DNA of 64,000 bases from Pilatotrama ljubarskyi (taxonomy: Eukaryota > Basidiomycota > Agaricomycetes > Polyporales > Polyporaceae), in the NCBI GenBank assembly GCA_022385805.1, contig MU277685.1, positions 340,782 to 404,781 of the forward strand, read 5' to 3'. Both the position numbers and the translations under genes were made by a program. The notes under the pieces were generated by a model that saw only the letters and a program-made list of their open reading frames with translations, did no database searches and was not told where the DNA came from. Of the stretch, positions 44,418 to 57,791 are shown one piece after another. How positions within the stretch are numbered: position 1 is the first letter of the stretch; every line of letters begins with the position of its first letter.

Positions 44418-46982
44418 TCATGAGACCTCCATCCGCTCGCTCTCCTTCTTGACCTGCACGTCCACGCTCACGCTCTTCGTCTTCCGCCCCACGCGCTTGC
44501 CCACGCCGACCGGGCGCCCGTCCCTTCCCTTGCGCCCACGCTCGACCTCCATGTCCTCGTCCCCATCCTCATCGACGTCATCACCATCCTCCGGCTCATC
44601 ATCCAGGTCGTCGTCCATGCTGCTCTCGGGCGAGACCCCAGTGCCGGATGTCGACGGACGCTCCATGTCCGCGTGCTCCATGTCCTGGTCGTTCTCCTCC
44701 ACCCGCGGCAGCCCGAACTCGTGGAAGCTTTTCCGCATGCTGCCGCGCCGTGCACGGCCGTTGCTCGCGGCCGGCGTGCTGCTGTTCGAGTCACCGTTCG
44801 CACTGCTGCCGTTGAGCATGCCGAATTCCACTTCGTCATGCAGCTTCAGCTCGCCGTCGCCGTCCGCTCCGTCCGCTGAGCCAGAGGGAGCTGCGCCACC
44901 GCGGTAAGCCTGCAACTGTTGCTCGAGATCGCGGTTCCGGTTCGCCTGGGCGCTGACGAGCTGCTGCAGGTAGCGGATGTACTCGACGCTCTTGCGCAGG
45001 ATCATGCCCTTGTTCGCCTTCACAGCAGCGCCGTTCTCCGCCGAACCGCCATTCGCTGCGCTCGCGCCGTTACCCGTGGTCGGCGTCGACGACGGGTTCG
45101 CATCCTCGGGCTCGACGCTATCCGACCCCTCCTTTTTCTCGGTGCTGATGCGCACGCCACCGAAGAGGAGGTCCTCGCCGGACGCGGAGAGCGATGCGGG
45201 CATTGTCATCGTGGCTGCATTCGGAGTGTCGGAATGAGCGGACGGCAGGCCTGCTGCGTCGGAAGGAGGGGGCGTACCGTTCGGGTCGAGCAGGCACTCC
45301 GGGATGAGGGTCGCCAGCTCCGAGATCTTCTCGTTGATGTTGTCGCGCCGCCGCCGCTCAACGGCGTTGTGGGACTCGCGCCTCCGCCGTCGCTTTTCGT
45401 TAGCGATCATCGCTCTACTTGTGCCATCGATACGGAGATGCAGGCGCATGCAGTGAAACACAAGGAGTATGGCGCATATAGTGAGCAATCGGACACGATA
45501 AGGAGAGCAAAGGGCAAAACGCACTGTTTCGCTGCCAAGTCTTCTGGTGGACTCTCGCCCTTCTGCATTCCGACAATGCCCATACCGGGAACGTTGACCT
45601 CCTTCGGACTGACACCGAGACCCACGCTACCCAAGCTCGTTCCGCCGTTGAAAGCGCTGAACCCTGCACACGCGCATACACTCAACATCTGTACGGGACA
45701 GATCAGAAACCGCCCACATACCATGCACGCTTTCTGGCGTCGGCAGGCCAAACTCGTTGCCCTGACCTTGAGGCATGAACCAGCCGCTGGTATGCAGGCT
45801 GAGCGGGCTCGCCGGTCCCCTCCCCGCGCCGTTCGCACCATTGGGAATAACGAGCGGCTGCGTGTGTCCGCGATGAAGCGGAGGCGGGGAGACGCTGGAG
45901 ACGGAGTTGCGCTTGGTGCGCGTGCGACGGGCCGGGCCGCCGTTGGTGCTCGGGGGGTTCGCGGGGTCCATCGCGTTTGACGGTGCGCGCGAGCGCGACC
46001 GGCTGCGCGAGAACTCTGCTCCGCCGTTCGCGGAGACGGGGGAGGGCGTCTGGCGCTGACCGTTCGTCTGCCCGTTGGGCGGCTGCGAGAGGTGAAACTC
46101 TGAAGGCGCGGTCAGGTTCGAATAGGACGAGATGCCGGAGAGGTTGGAGATATGTGACGAGAACGAGGAGGGCTCGCCACCGGCGAACGGGTTGTTTCCG
46201 CTCGCGGTGGTGGGTGAAGATGGGTTGTTCGAGGGCGGCTCATAGCGCATGGAGGAGCCGATGGCGGGGACGGTGGAGTTGAAATGCGAGTGCGCGGAGA
46301 ATTCATGGATTGGATGCGTGCTGTGGACGGAGGAAGGGCCGTGGATGTTAGCGGAGTGGAGGGAAGATGCGGGGGGCAGGGAGAAGGACGGATTCTGATG
46401 GCCGCCGAAATGGTTGCTGCTGTGATGAGAGGACTGGTGGTGGGATGTGGGGGCGGAGATGTCGAAGATGTTGTGTGTATGATGGGATCGGTATTCATCG
46501 TATGCGCCTGGGGACTGCGTCGAGCGTTCGTGCGAGTTGTTGTGCGGGTGTCCCTGGGAGGGCGAGGTGCCGATGAGGGAGGCCAGCTCGTCGGTGGTGA
46601 AGTCCATGGTGTTGCCGGACTGATCGTTGGTGTGGGAGGGGAACTTGCGGAAGGGGTCTGGGACGGAGAAGAGCGGGGGGACGAAGAGGTTGTCGAAGGG
46701 AGCGGCGCCGTTCGCGTTTGAGTTGTTCGCGGGGGGCGAGGGCGGGGAGTTTGAGGGCGGAGGGGACGGGAGGTGGAAGCCCTCTGTGCGGGAGAGGACC
46801 TGGGGCTTGTAGGACGGGAAGAAGGACGAGCTCATCGGGTGGCGGGGGACGGCGGACGCGACGAACGGCGAGGAGGAGAGGACTGGGTCGGGCGAGAGAG
46901 AGGAGGAGGAAGCTGGAGAGCAGGAGGAGGAGGAGCAAGAGGGCGGCCGTGCACCCCGCATCCCCGGCTTAAAGACAACCAT
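44418..46982 (-). CDS. bHLH transcription factor with a long loop
   Basis: Sequence-specific DNA-binding protein of the nucleus. Three exons on the minus strand, 46982-45722, 45663-45525 and 45414-44418, give 798 aa. The first 460 residues are disordered, rich in Ser, Pro, His and Asn (HHQSSHHSSNHFGGHQN). The basic region and helix 1 follow in exon 3: KRRRRRESHNAVERRRRDN, with His 482, Glu 486 and Arg 490, the class B triad that reads CACGTG-type E-boxes. Helix 2 is NKGMILRKSVEYIRYLQQL, followed by a heptad-like QANRNRDLEQQLQAY. Between the helices lies a loop of about 85 residues, Ser/Asn/Gly-rich, far longer than the usual 5-25. The C-terminus is acidic (DDLDDEPEDGDDVDEDGDED). The ATG at 46832 (MSSSFFPSYKPQ) is an alternative start. 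The C/T-rich stretch 47000-47600 could be its promoter and leader. Confidence 0.88.
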
Positions 46983-49900
46983 TCACTTATAATCGCCTTA
47001 TTATTATTTTCCCTTCTTACCCCGCGGCGCCGGTCCCTCGGGCAGATCAATCGGGGCCAGCCAAGCAGCGACAAACAGAGAAGACGCCCGTCCCCGCTTG
47101 TGGTCTGCGGCCGCCATCAGTTCTCGCCGGCCGAACCCCAGTGCCCCGCATCCGGGGTCCGGCTCTTCCATCTTCCCCACATCCCCCGACCCCAGTCTTC
47201 CCCAGCCGCGGGAGACGCCCGCGTATACTGAACGCCTGCCAGAAGTGTTGCGCCGCGCCCTGGCCAGACGGCGCGCGTTAGTCTCTCGTGCGCTGGCCAA
47301 TCCGGGTGTGCGCATCTGCGCCGTTGTTTCATTGGCCGCGTCGGGTGCCCCTGTCGTTGTTGATCCAAGACCGCCTCCCGCCTTTCTACCTTCTGCCGAC
47401 TCGATCGTCCGGTCCCGCACGTCCTGACGTAATCCGCCTCTTCCTGCCTCTGCTCTAAAGCTCGATCGCAGTTTTCTGTCCTTGTCCCACTCCGAGCCAT
47501 CCCTATCCTCGCGGCAAGTCTGTATCACTGTACTGCTCCCTCTGCAACATATCCGCACACCTGCCCAGCACGCACCCATCAACACCATGAGCGAACTGAA
47601 AACACGTCGTCGCGTTCCCACGTAACACACTGATCTCCATCGCTCTCTTCCCAATCCGCGACCATGACTCCCGATCTCACCTCGCGGACCTTTCCCGCCC
47701 CGTACGCCGGCGCGCCGCCACCAAGCGCTGCCATAGGCCAGCTCCTCCTCGCACTACCTCATTGATGATACAACCCATCTCGTCTCGACTCTCTGCCGTC
47801 CGCTGCGCCGCACTGCCCGCCCTTCCTTCTCCTTCGCCCCCGCCCCCGCCGCGACCCGACACTCGCCGCGTCCTGTCCTCCCGCTCTCCATTCTCCTCGC
47901 ACCCCAAATCTGCCAGCCCGCTCCTCCATCAAATCTAAATGCCACAATGCCACCGTCGTCACGTCCGCGTCGTCCCGCCCGGCAGGCTGCACTTCATCAA
48001 GGTTGAGACGCGCCTGTCGCCCATGGCCCGGAACGCCGGCGCTCGCCTCCATCCGACCCGAGCGCGAGTGTGATGAGGAGCCTGGATGACACCGTCAACG
48101 TCGACCCTGAGCAGCGCTGAGCGGGAGGGGCAGTGCCTCCGCCTCCGGATCTCCTCTCCCTGGCGTCGGTACCTACCCCGCACTCGTTCCCGGCCTAGCG
48201 TTCTCCCGGTTCCGGGCCGTACCTCCGTGGCGACCCCGCATTCTCTCTCGTCTGCGGTGCACCGTCTTTCCCCTTTCCTCTTTCGCAGCGTCGCTGATCG
48301 CGGCCGCGCTGATGTTCTCGAGAGATTCGTTTGCAATTCCTGTTTCCTCTGGTGCCACGGCGGACGGATGGACCGGAAGAAGCCTGTGTCGGCCTCATGT
48401 TCGACGACATCCCGACTCCGCTCGTCGACGTGGAGGAGTTCAGTAGCGCACCTGCTCCTGAAGGCAAGTCGAGGCGTCCAGGGCCCGCCACCGTTCCTCT
48501 TCGGCCGCACCGTCTTGTCTAAATCCTGCTGCGCGCCACGGCCCCTATCCCCGCTCCCCTCCCCGCGCTGAGAATCTAACTCGACAACTCTGCAACTGCG
48601 ACCTCGCGGCAGCGCTCGGCCTGCTAATGGCCGCTCCCTGAACCTCCTTCACATCGGCCCGCTAAGTGATCAGCGGCCGAAGACCGCACGCAAGTCCGAG
48701 TAATACCTTGGCGTATCTCAAAAGTCGACATATGCCAAGCGCGCCGGTGGTGCGTATGTATATACCGTTTCCGTGCCCGCGCATGTTACACGCCCATACT
48801 GTACATAGCCTCGCTCATACAAGCGAGCGCACAGTGAAGGACTTTCGAGCGAACCGCGTGAGTGGGCGTGTAGGCGAAGCACCCGGAGCGCGCGCTCTGT
48901 TCGGTGAACATGTACTGCATCGCCCGCGCGTACCTCAGCTCTCGTATGCGTGGCAATGATCCATAGGATGCGCGCGCCTTAGAAAGTCGGATAGGTGTTA
49001 ACGGTACTCCCGGGCTCGCACGTACATGTCTGTCGATGACCGCCGATGTCTTCGCCGCCCCCGCGTCGGACTCGGGCGCGCTCAGGCCTGGTCTCGTCAC
49101 GGTCCTGTCAATGCATTCGCCGAGGCCCATGCAGCGCCGCGCTCCCCGGTGTATTCTCCCCGCACCACCGTACAGTACCTACTCGAGCAGTGACATACAT
49201 ACGCGCGTGCCTCAGGCCTCAGGGCGCCCAGGCCAGCGCCCAGTGGCCCACCGCCGTCTGCCCCTGGGGAGCCGCCGGATCTATGCTGAGTGGAGCAGTG
49301 GCCCCGCGGCTGTTCCTCCAAGGTTCTAAGTACATTTCGTGCAGGCTCCTGGCCTCTAGCTGGCTCCAAGGGTCATCCAGGGCGTATTCGCACAGCTATG
49401 TGAGCGCAGTTTCCGCTGTGTGCGGGGCTTGAAGCCAGGATTGCTGCGTGCCTCAGCCTGCGCCGCCTCGGTGGACTGCGTTCGTGACGCTGTGGGTACG
49501 CTTCGATGCATGATATCGGGCCCGGGGTGCACCTGATTGGAGGCGTCACAGACGTCAGTACTGTGTTCACTGTATGGGCGTATCTGATGTATATCGTATA
49601 TGACTGTATGGGATCGGGGTCGTCTTGCATATACTGCACAGTAGTCGAATCCCATACTGTATAATCGACCTATAGCTTATAAGCACTGCAGTGGTCCGCC
49701 CATCGAATCCTGGCCCCACGCGTTCGCACGTTCGATGTACAGTACAGTACGACTTCGCGCCTCCTCCGAGCGCCTCGAGCGTGTGCCGTTCCTAGGCCTG
49801 CCCTCGCGCGAAGATGCGAATCTTCAATCTGACGCAAGACGCTGCTCCTCGCCAGCTCCACCGCACGATCCATGCATCGAGCACCACCTGCCCCGCTCGT

Positions 49901-52900
49901 CGATCGAGCACTGCATATCGGCGTTCTTCGACGCGCAATACAGTACAGTACAGGCATCATGGGACCCGTCGTCGGTACCGCACGCCTACTAGTGCAGTAG
50001 CGATTCGGAGGTTTCGCGGAAGTATAGCAGCGCGCGAGCAGAGGCGAGCAGGATTCCTAGCGGTCGTGCGTTCGCGACGCGCGACGCGGTTGATGACCGG
50101 TGCTCCACCTCGGGACCGCGTCCACGAGAGACCATATCATACAGTGTAGGAATTCAAGCCTTGTATTCGGGGAACGAGGCGCATGGATCCTCGTTGTCTA
50201 CTACATCGTACTTTGTAGATCGGCGGGCAGCTGGTTGGCGTTCTCGAGCCGGCCCGCTACAAGCGTATCTGGCACTTTTGAGAGTCTGACCCGCCTCGTA
50301 CGTACCGACTCATGTCCATGCGCCGCCGAGCGAGACGTTCTATGACATTCGCAACGTCGCGCTGCCGAACACGACGCAGCTGAGGGCGCGTCCGAATATT
50401 GGCAGCGGCGGCGGGATACGCCACCATTCCCCGCATCCCTGCCCTGCGGACATAACGGGCCGGCGGCGTTGCAAGTCGGGCTAAAGGCGCGTGTCGCAAA
50501 GTTGAAGGTTAGCAGCAGGGACTCAGATGAGACAAACATGCATCAGGAACGGCAAATTGTCATGACCCACTGGTATGGACGCTGATGTACGCCCACAGCG
50601 AGCCGCAACGTACAGCCGTCGATCATGCGGCGGAATGACTTGGAGAGTTTAGCTCGCCGAGACACGGCCCAACGGGCACTCGTCTCCGTTCTACACGAGT
50701 GACGCAGCAGCTCGCAGGCTGCGACGCGCGCTGCTGGTTTGCTGGCAAGGAGATCCGAGAAGTCTGCCTGACTCGATGTCGCTGCCAGCTGGTAGCATTC
50801 CGAGCGGACGGCGGCCGCCCCTCCCGAGGGTCCCCTTCCGGCCGGTCGTCATGGACCGGACTGCAAGACGTCGTCGGCCTGTCCTGCGTACGCACCGAAC
50901 GTGCCAGACATAGACCAGCGTACGCCGGTACGACATACGAGAGAGAGCAAGGCGAGCGCGACCCGGCGGAGCGGTACACGAGCCCCAAAGCTTGATATCA
51001 TCCAGAGCACGTCGTCGATCGAAGCGCAGTCAAGTCTATGTGATCAGTTCAGGGTCCACGATGAGCATAGAGCCCCTGCAGGACTAGCGCGGCAGATGCG
51101 GGATACGGCAGGGCAAGCGCAGGCCGATTCGGAAACACAGGCCTGACAGAGCGGGGCGTGGCTGGTTGGCAGACATCGTCCGAGCGACAGCTCCGAGATA
51201 TGCGCGGGGTGGGGCAGTGCGGGGGAACGCGCGCCCATATGCGGCAAGGAGGCCAGGACGCGCGAGCAGCGCGAAGCGAGAAGCGGGTCTTCCCCGGGCG
51301 TAATGCGAGCGTCCAGAGGGGCAAGCGCGAGGTGAGGACGGTCTCCGCGCGCCACGCCCCGGGGCAGAAGCGCAGAAGGCCGCGGAAAACGGGCGACGGA
51401 GATGGCGAAGCGCGGCTCGGAGAGACGACGGATCCACCGCAGGCAGTTGGGCGGCGGATGCGTGCCTCCAAGGGAGCGCGACAGATGTCGCCCTGCTCGC
51501 GCGCGCGGATTCGTCAGAGCAGGGCAGAGGAAGGGTGCATTGGGAAGCGTCCCTGTCGACTTCGGAGTTCAGTCCTGGCTTTTGTCCAAGACAAACGTGG
51601 AGATCTCCAAGATGGGACGCGCAGCGCAAATGCAACGCCCGATGGATGCCATCCTCGACCATGTGCACGTCCGCGCGAGTCGTCGCACTTGCCCAACAGC
51701 GGCAGGAGCTAGCATACGTGTGCCTGCAGGGCCCTGTATGACCGTGGCTCCACCTCCGCGCCAGGAGCACCGCCTTCGGCCGACATAAATACGCCCGAGG
51801 GCGGGTCAAGAATACCTGCGTGTGCAAGGGAGCTGCCAGTCGGGCTTTGTGCGAAGAGCCAGCCTGGGGGAAGGTGGTGGAGCGCGTCATATAGGAGGAC
51901 TCGAAGGCGTCCGCAGCGTAGTAGTGGCCATTTCCGTTACATTGCAGTCGGAAAGCATGCGCTGCAAGAGTAGGCCGTCACTTCTTATCGGCCGAGGTGG
52001 CAGTAGGAGCTTACTGGACCGAGGAGAGCGGAATACGTCGCACCATCTCCAATATTAGAACAGTATGCGATGCATCCGTCGCATCCTTCCCCGCTCTAGT
52101 ATGCGCTACCTTCGAGCCTGCATGAAGATGAGTTGAGCAGAGTTGTATGGAAAGGATTCGGCAAACGTACCGATGCCTCCTAATGGGGAGGTGGACGATC
52201 AGGCGAAAGGCCCGTGAAAGTCGCTGCGAGCACGCTGGCAGTCAGCAAGCGGTTGTTTCCCCCCACGGATTCCTTTAGGCAGTAAGCACCCACGAAAGCC
52301 AAAGTCCTACAACGGAGAGGGCTCGAGCAGTCGGTCATTTACCGCAGCATCAGGGCCGAGCGGCCGAACACTCACGAGCATAAGCCCAGCATGTCAAAAG
52401 CCACCGACCGGTCGGAGAACGACTCGGCTCGCTCATGCCGTCAAATCTGTCCAACACAGGTTCTGAGCGGTGGGGCACCCCAGAGTCTGTCACATCCGCT
52501 CCGAAAGGCAGATGGCGCAATCCGAACTTGCAGAACCCAGAGGAAGCAACCCTGGGTCGTCGTGAAGTGGTTGACCGCCTCCGCCGCGCTGATGGTATGC
52601 GATATGTCGTTGGAGACAGCGTAGATCCCCCTGCCTCCAACAGCGTCCGGTCAACCTCAGCATCTACCACAGCGCTCTCGGAGAGGAACGGGTCCACAGG
52701 ATCGTGGAGGCTCGAGCACGTTCCGCGTCGATTGGGCCAATCAAGACGACCCTGAGTACACCTCTCACCCATAGAAAGGAAGACCAGGACCAGAGCACGA
52801 TGGCAATAATGCCGTATGCGGCGAGCAGGGCCGCCATCCCAAAGCTCCGTTTCGTATCTGGGACGATCCGCCACCAGATCGCATAGGCATGGAATTGCGG

Positions 52901-55900
52901 GGGATCGACAGCGTACGAAAGCGGGAGGCGGGAGAGACAGAATACCGTGCCCGTACGTACCAGGAGGACCGAGCGGAGCGGAGACGGGTTCGCGGCCTGG
53001 CGACTTGGCAGTTGCGTGCCGAACGCACAACCGCCGCTCCGGCTGGGCTTCCGCAGAACGATACGGCGCGCGGCGCTCTGAGCACTGATGTCGGTGGACT
53101 TTGCTCGGTAGTCGGAGATTGAGACGGGTATTCAGGAAGGCAGTCGAAGAGGCATACCGTACGCATGGGCGTTCGTTGTCTGCGAAGCCGCCCGGCAAGC
53201 GCAGAAGACTTGTCCCGCAAGCTGAGATAGGTGAACGATGAAAGGGGGCGTGCATCGAGTGCTGAATACCCACGAGTGAGAACGATCAAGCCAATGAGCA
53301 ATGTGAGAAGCAAGGGAGAAGCACTCGAACCTTTTGTTCGCTGCTCGAAGATACAGTTTGATAGGGGCCACACGTAATCGGTTGTATTCCCACAAAGACG
53401 CATCTGCAAGGATCTGGATGAGGTATCTCGTTTATCAGGTACGGTTGAGATGCACTTACGCTCCGTGCACTAAAGCGAAACATACAGTGCGACGCAAGCC
53501 ACTGCTGACGGCTTCAGCGATTTCGCATTGAATCATTCTGGATTACGTTCACTCACCTCTTATCGAGACTTAGTTACTTAGCACGAGTATAACGACCGCC
53601 GTGCGGGTGCATCACCCATCAAGATGACGTCGGTGGTCGAATATGCCTCTTCGTCCCGGGTCATCATGGCCAAATGGGTGCGACCGGCAATACCGGCCCA
53701 GGTATGCCGTCTCCACTCCCTCGTGCATGAGCGCAAAGGTAAGGCACGGCGGGCTTCTGCGATGTGCCCGATGAAGCCATCAAGTAGAGACAGCTTCCGC
53801 CAGCGCGCTGTAGGACGGCGTCCATGCAACGATGACGCAAAGGCTATCGAGGGCGCGACAGTATTTCGGGGAAAGTGAGCACGCCATGTGCTCGACGGAA
53901 GCTAGTGAGAGGCGGGCGAGGGTCACCTTCCGATCGCAAGGCCAAGAGACAAGGGCGGTCAGTAGGTTTTCGAGGAGAATGGGCCGGATTAGGTAAAGTC
54001 GCTGAAGCTAGGGCGCACGGGCCCCGACCGACTGGGTGATCGTCGAGAGGAGAGTACTGAAAACGGGGATAGCGGTGCCGCCCGTAGACGATGAAAAGCC
54101 GCCGCACAAGCAACCGGGAACCAATGTAGAGGAAACTTCGATGCACTAGAGCATAGGAGGAAGGATATCAGAATCCGCAATATGTAGGACGTGCCGGGGC
54201 AGAGACTCTGACGGAAACAATGCAACGCACATATCGGATGTATTCAGCCCGCCCAATCCGCACCTAGCGCCGTTGACAAGAGCGAACGATCAAAGACCGC
54301 GCTTGGCTGACAAGGAACGCAATGCGTGGGACGGTGCGGGCTCGGGTCACCTTCGGAGCCGCAAGGCGCTCCTGTGACGGCAAGGGTATGTGAAATCGGC
54401 GAGCGCGGAAGGAGAGGCGGCAACCCGGACAGAGAAGAAGGAACCCCATACGAACTTCTAGTCGGCGTCTGATCCGCGGGCAGAACGATCCCCAGGCAGG
54501 CAGAAGGTGCATGCACTGTTGAAGACAGATGTAAAGTGCTCTGCAGGCCTGCGAGCGTCTAGATCTGAAGCAGGAACGATGGTTTTTCCTACGTTCAGTA
54601 CCTGTTGTACCTGTTGAGAGCCGCTAGAGCGCGGGGTAGAGTGGGGGCCGCCATTGCTTCTGAGGGGGAGCATCGGGCGACGCATTTCGAAACTATTCGC
54701 CGACGGATTGCAACTGTCCCCAAGAGCTGCGGGTGGGTTGCTTAGCACCGGGTCAATGTATACGAGGAACGCACGTACCATCAATCCCTTCGGACTCCTC
54801 TCCCTTCGGGCTCCTCCAGACAGCCATTCGCCCCCACTTTGAATGTATGCGCGGTCAAGCACTGTTGAAGAAGACCCGTGCTTCGTCACCAAGATCGTTC
54901 ACAGAAGCGGATCGGAAATCAGGTTCGTCTTCCATTGGCAGGTGTCCAACAAACGAACGAAAGACGACCATATGCTACCGCGGTCGCAGGCTCTGCGAAG
55001 TTCTGCGTGTGGGATCATCCTGATCCTCCTAAGCGTCCACCTATCAGAAAACAAACAATAGGAAATGAGCTCATTAGGCTTACAGATCCGCTAACAGTGG
55101 AGATCTAGCGAAAGTCTCTCTTTAGCACCAACAGCTGCAAAAGCGCGCTGATGGCCGATCGTCGGGCGGTAGCAATTGAGCCATGTTGGAAAGTCATCGG
55201 AGCGACACCGCGTTGCGAACCGGTACGCCTGCAGCGTAGCTTTGAGTCAGTGATAGAAGGGCACAGGGGACACCATGACATGGAAATACGCTCACCGCTA
55301 TGATCGGATTGAGATAGAAAGTCAGTTCGCCTGCGACTGAGTCACAACCGTTAGCGGTCCACTGTCGAGTTGCCACGGCGCGACAAGCGTCTACGTGAAA
55401 AGAAGAATTCAACAAAGGGAGCCCATGAGAGATGTCGAGGTGAAGCAGCGATTGGGGCTATTAGGAAGTGGACACGAAGAACGCAGCCATACAAGGGGCA
55501 CGTACGAGTTGACAAAGCCCGATGATCATGCGTTTCTACGGACTCGCCCTCCCACTACTTAGTCCCCACTCCAGGCAAACCCTGCAGATCCCGCAGGGCC
55601 TCTTTACGACGTCCGCGTCCGTCGCAGTATGCCTCGACACGGTAGGAGGGTGGCAGGATGACCAACTAGCTGCCCGAACGTTGTTCCTTTTTCATGTGTA
55701 TGCAGAGAGTCCGGGAAAGTGATTGGAAGGACATGATGACTGGATCAAGTATAGCAAGCACGGGCGAGAACTGAGGCGGAAGGGGAGCAGCGTACCACAG
55801 GCCCTGCGGCTTTATAGGGCATTCCGACCGCCCACTATATAACTATGTCGCCAGAGTGACGGATATTCGTTCGCCATCGCTCATCTGACTGTCGTAGTAC

Positions 55901-56718
55901 GAACTGACCCTCACGTGAGTGGAGTTGGGTGAGGAGAGAAGGCGGCAACTTGGCAGGCCTGATCTCTTGCAGCTTGCGCAACGGCCACGTCGACAGTGAA
56001 GGCGGGCCGTAGTCGGATATAGGTCGCCGCCCCCTGCAGAAAGCGAACCACGCGCACGTCGGACGGACGACGCATGAACTGCCAGCGGATTCGGAGAAAG
56101 CCCGCCGGGTCACGTCTTGAAGGGACGACACTGGAGACCGTCCAGTATCGGCTGTTCATGATGTCCATATGCTCAAGGGAGCGGAGATCTCGACGAGGAT
56201 CATGCAAAGACAGCAAGGGGATATAATATCGTGCCCGAGCTTCAGCGGGCCTGCAAGTTGAAAAGCGGAATGTCAGGGAGGAAAGGACGCGCGCTTCTTC
56301 ACTCGAAAGGGAGCTGTGACGTCGGTGGTAAGTACTTCGTGTGACGCATCACGCCAAGAAAGCTCAACCTGAGGTTGGCCCGCGAGTCTGTTCTCCCTTC
56401 TCCTCTTTCGACAGCGCAGTCAGTAAAGACGGATACTGCGGTCCACCGCTGAGGCACTCGTCGGGATCAGCTGCCGAACATACACCGTCGGTCACCTTCA
56501 AATTTCGCTTATTTGATAATGATACAATTGTGCGGTGAAAGAGCCTCTCTCTTCGTTCCGCCCTGTAGTGCCACTTGCTGTCAGACTCATCATTAAACAT
56601 GCGCCTGGATTCGGTGGATAGCGAATGCTGACAACATACGCCGCAGCAGAAGCGCGCATTATCGACACAACGAGACACCCCGACGCTCCCAATTTCACTA
56701 TTCGGCGGTGCATATTGT
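46983..56718. other. gene-poor stretch, 9.7 kb
   Basis: No gene can be named. The first 1.6 kb is C/T-rich and probably belongs to the bHLH promoter. Around 48.8-50.2 kb TACTGTA-like motifs cluster, with a hairpin at 49603-49660. From 50.6 to 51.9 kb the sequence is GC-rich, with overlapping open frames on both strands that look random. On the minus strand at about 52769-52900 a hydrophobic coding-like patch ends at a GTGAGA donor. The patch LTFYLNPIIA before GTGAGC at about 55300 is similar in kind. These may be decayed exons of membrane proteins. Confidence 0.35.
49603..49660. repeat. imperfect hairpin
   Basis: ACTGTATGGGAT at 49603-49614 pairs with ATCCCATACTGT at 49649-49660 with one mismatch, around a loop of 34 nt. 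Confidence 0.6.
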
Positions 56719-57310
56719 TCATCCTCGATACCCTAAGAATCGGGGATAGAGGTGACAGTCGTCATCTGCATCTTGGAGAGGGGAACGGGGTGTGCACTCA
56801 CCATTGTGTGCCATCCCAACGACTTCAGCCCGCCGCTGTTGGCTGATAATCCCGGCATGACACGTCCGAGAGAGAAGGTCCAGGAGCCAGTTCTGGCAGT
56901 TCCACTTTCCGTACTGCCACACCACAGACACTTCCAATGCCAGCCTCCCCATCTTCTGCCTGGTGGCCAAGCCCATATCTCCCGCCAGGATCATCGTCGC
57001 GCGCTCCGTATCGAGGCCGTCCTTCTCTGTGTGTGTGCCCGACAAGACGAACCAGCTCTCCCGGGGTGGCTGCTGCGGGCTTTTGTGCTCGGCAACGTGT
57101 ACCCAACGCCACGCACCGTTTCCGACTTGGCGTCCAATCTCGGCCGCGTGGGTTGACGTTCGGGGCATCCTAGGGACCGACGACCATGACGTAGATTGGA
57201 AGGTCGACGTTGAGATCTTGGGCGACCCAGTCGATATTGACGGGGGGTAGACCGACGACACCCCTTCTGCCTTGGTCAGGAATTACACAGCCGGGTCCCA
57301 TGGAAGGCAT
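56719..57310 (-). pseudogene. orphan family member 3, frameshifted
   Basis: From ATG 57310 the frame reads to PPVNIDWVAQDLNVDLPIYV, matching the N-terminal DDWLARDHDIEVPVYLFVYP block of the 34291 gene, then stops at a TAG at 57172-57170. The matching C-terminal half is open in the +1 frame (ATRQKMGRLALEVSV, WNCQNWLLDLLSR, GIISQQRRAEVVGMAHNG) and is followed by a GTGAGT donor at 56801 in phase 1 and an acceptor at 56733, the same intron position as in members 1 and 2, with a short last exon (YRG) ending at 56719. No intron of normal size can restore the frame at 57172, so one base was lost or gained, or this is a sequence error. The rest is undamaged, so inactivation would be recent. Confidence 0.55.
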
Positions 57311-57791
57311 CGCAGTGTTCGATCTGGTACGAGATGAGCAAAGCTACGGCTGTATGATACTCACACAGGACGCGGTGTGAGATGGAGCAATGAGTGAAAC
57401 ACGGCGTCGAGCGACAGAGAGCCCCTTCATGTGTTCATGCTTCAGCCACAGGTATAAAACATCCATGTGCGAGCCATTATTGTCCGAGACCGACCGGTGG
57501 CTATAGGAAAGCAACCGAGGTGTTGAATAATGACACAGGTGTATCCAGCCGGCGATCAGCGCATTATCGCTGCATCGCTGCTACTGGCCGTCCACCACCG
57601 AACAAGTGGCATAGCTGTCCTTGACCAGGTAAGTACGTGTAGTCCTGATGAAGGAGAGGTACATCAGAAGCGCTATTACAAGCTTCGTATACGCCAAGGT
57701 CAGTGTATAACGGATAGAGGGCAAAATTGGCTGGTCACTTACTCTACAGCACAATGTTCGTCTCCCTAGATCCCTCTCCCTGACTTGGCGC
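57311..57791. other. intergenic spacer
   Basis: No gene is seen. It lies between the start of the minus-strand orphan gene and the 3' end of the minus-strand thioredoxin-domain gene. Confidence 0.4.

Noticed and set aside
51084..51890. 268-aa minus-strand open frame
   Set aside because: GC-rich composition opens several frames on both strands here; no motif, no splice pattern.
53909..54390. Similar phrases around GGTCACCTTC at about 53920 and 54346 as a duplicated gene
   Set aside because: Similarity covers only about 25 bp and does not extend to a protein frame.
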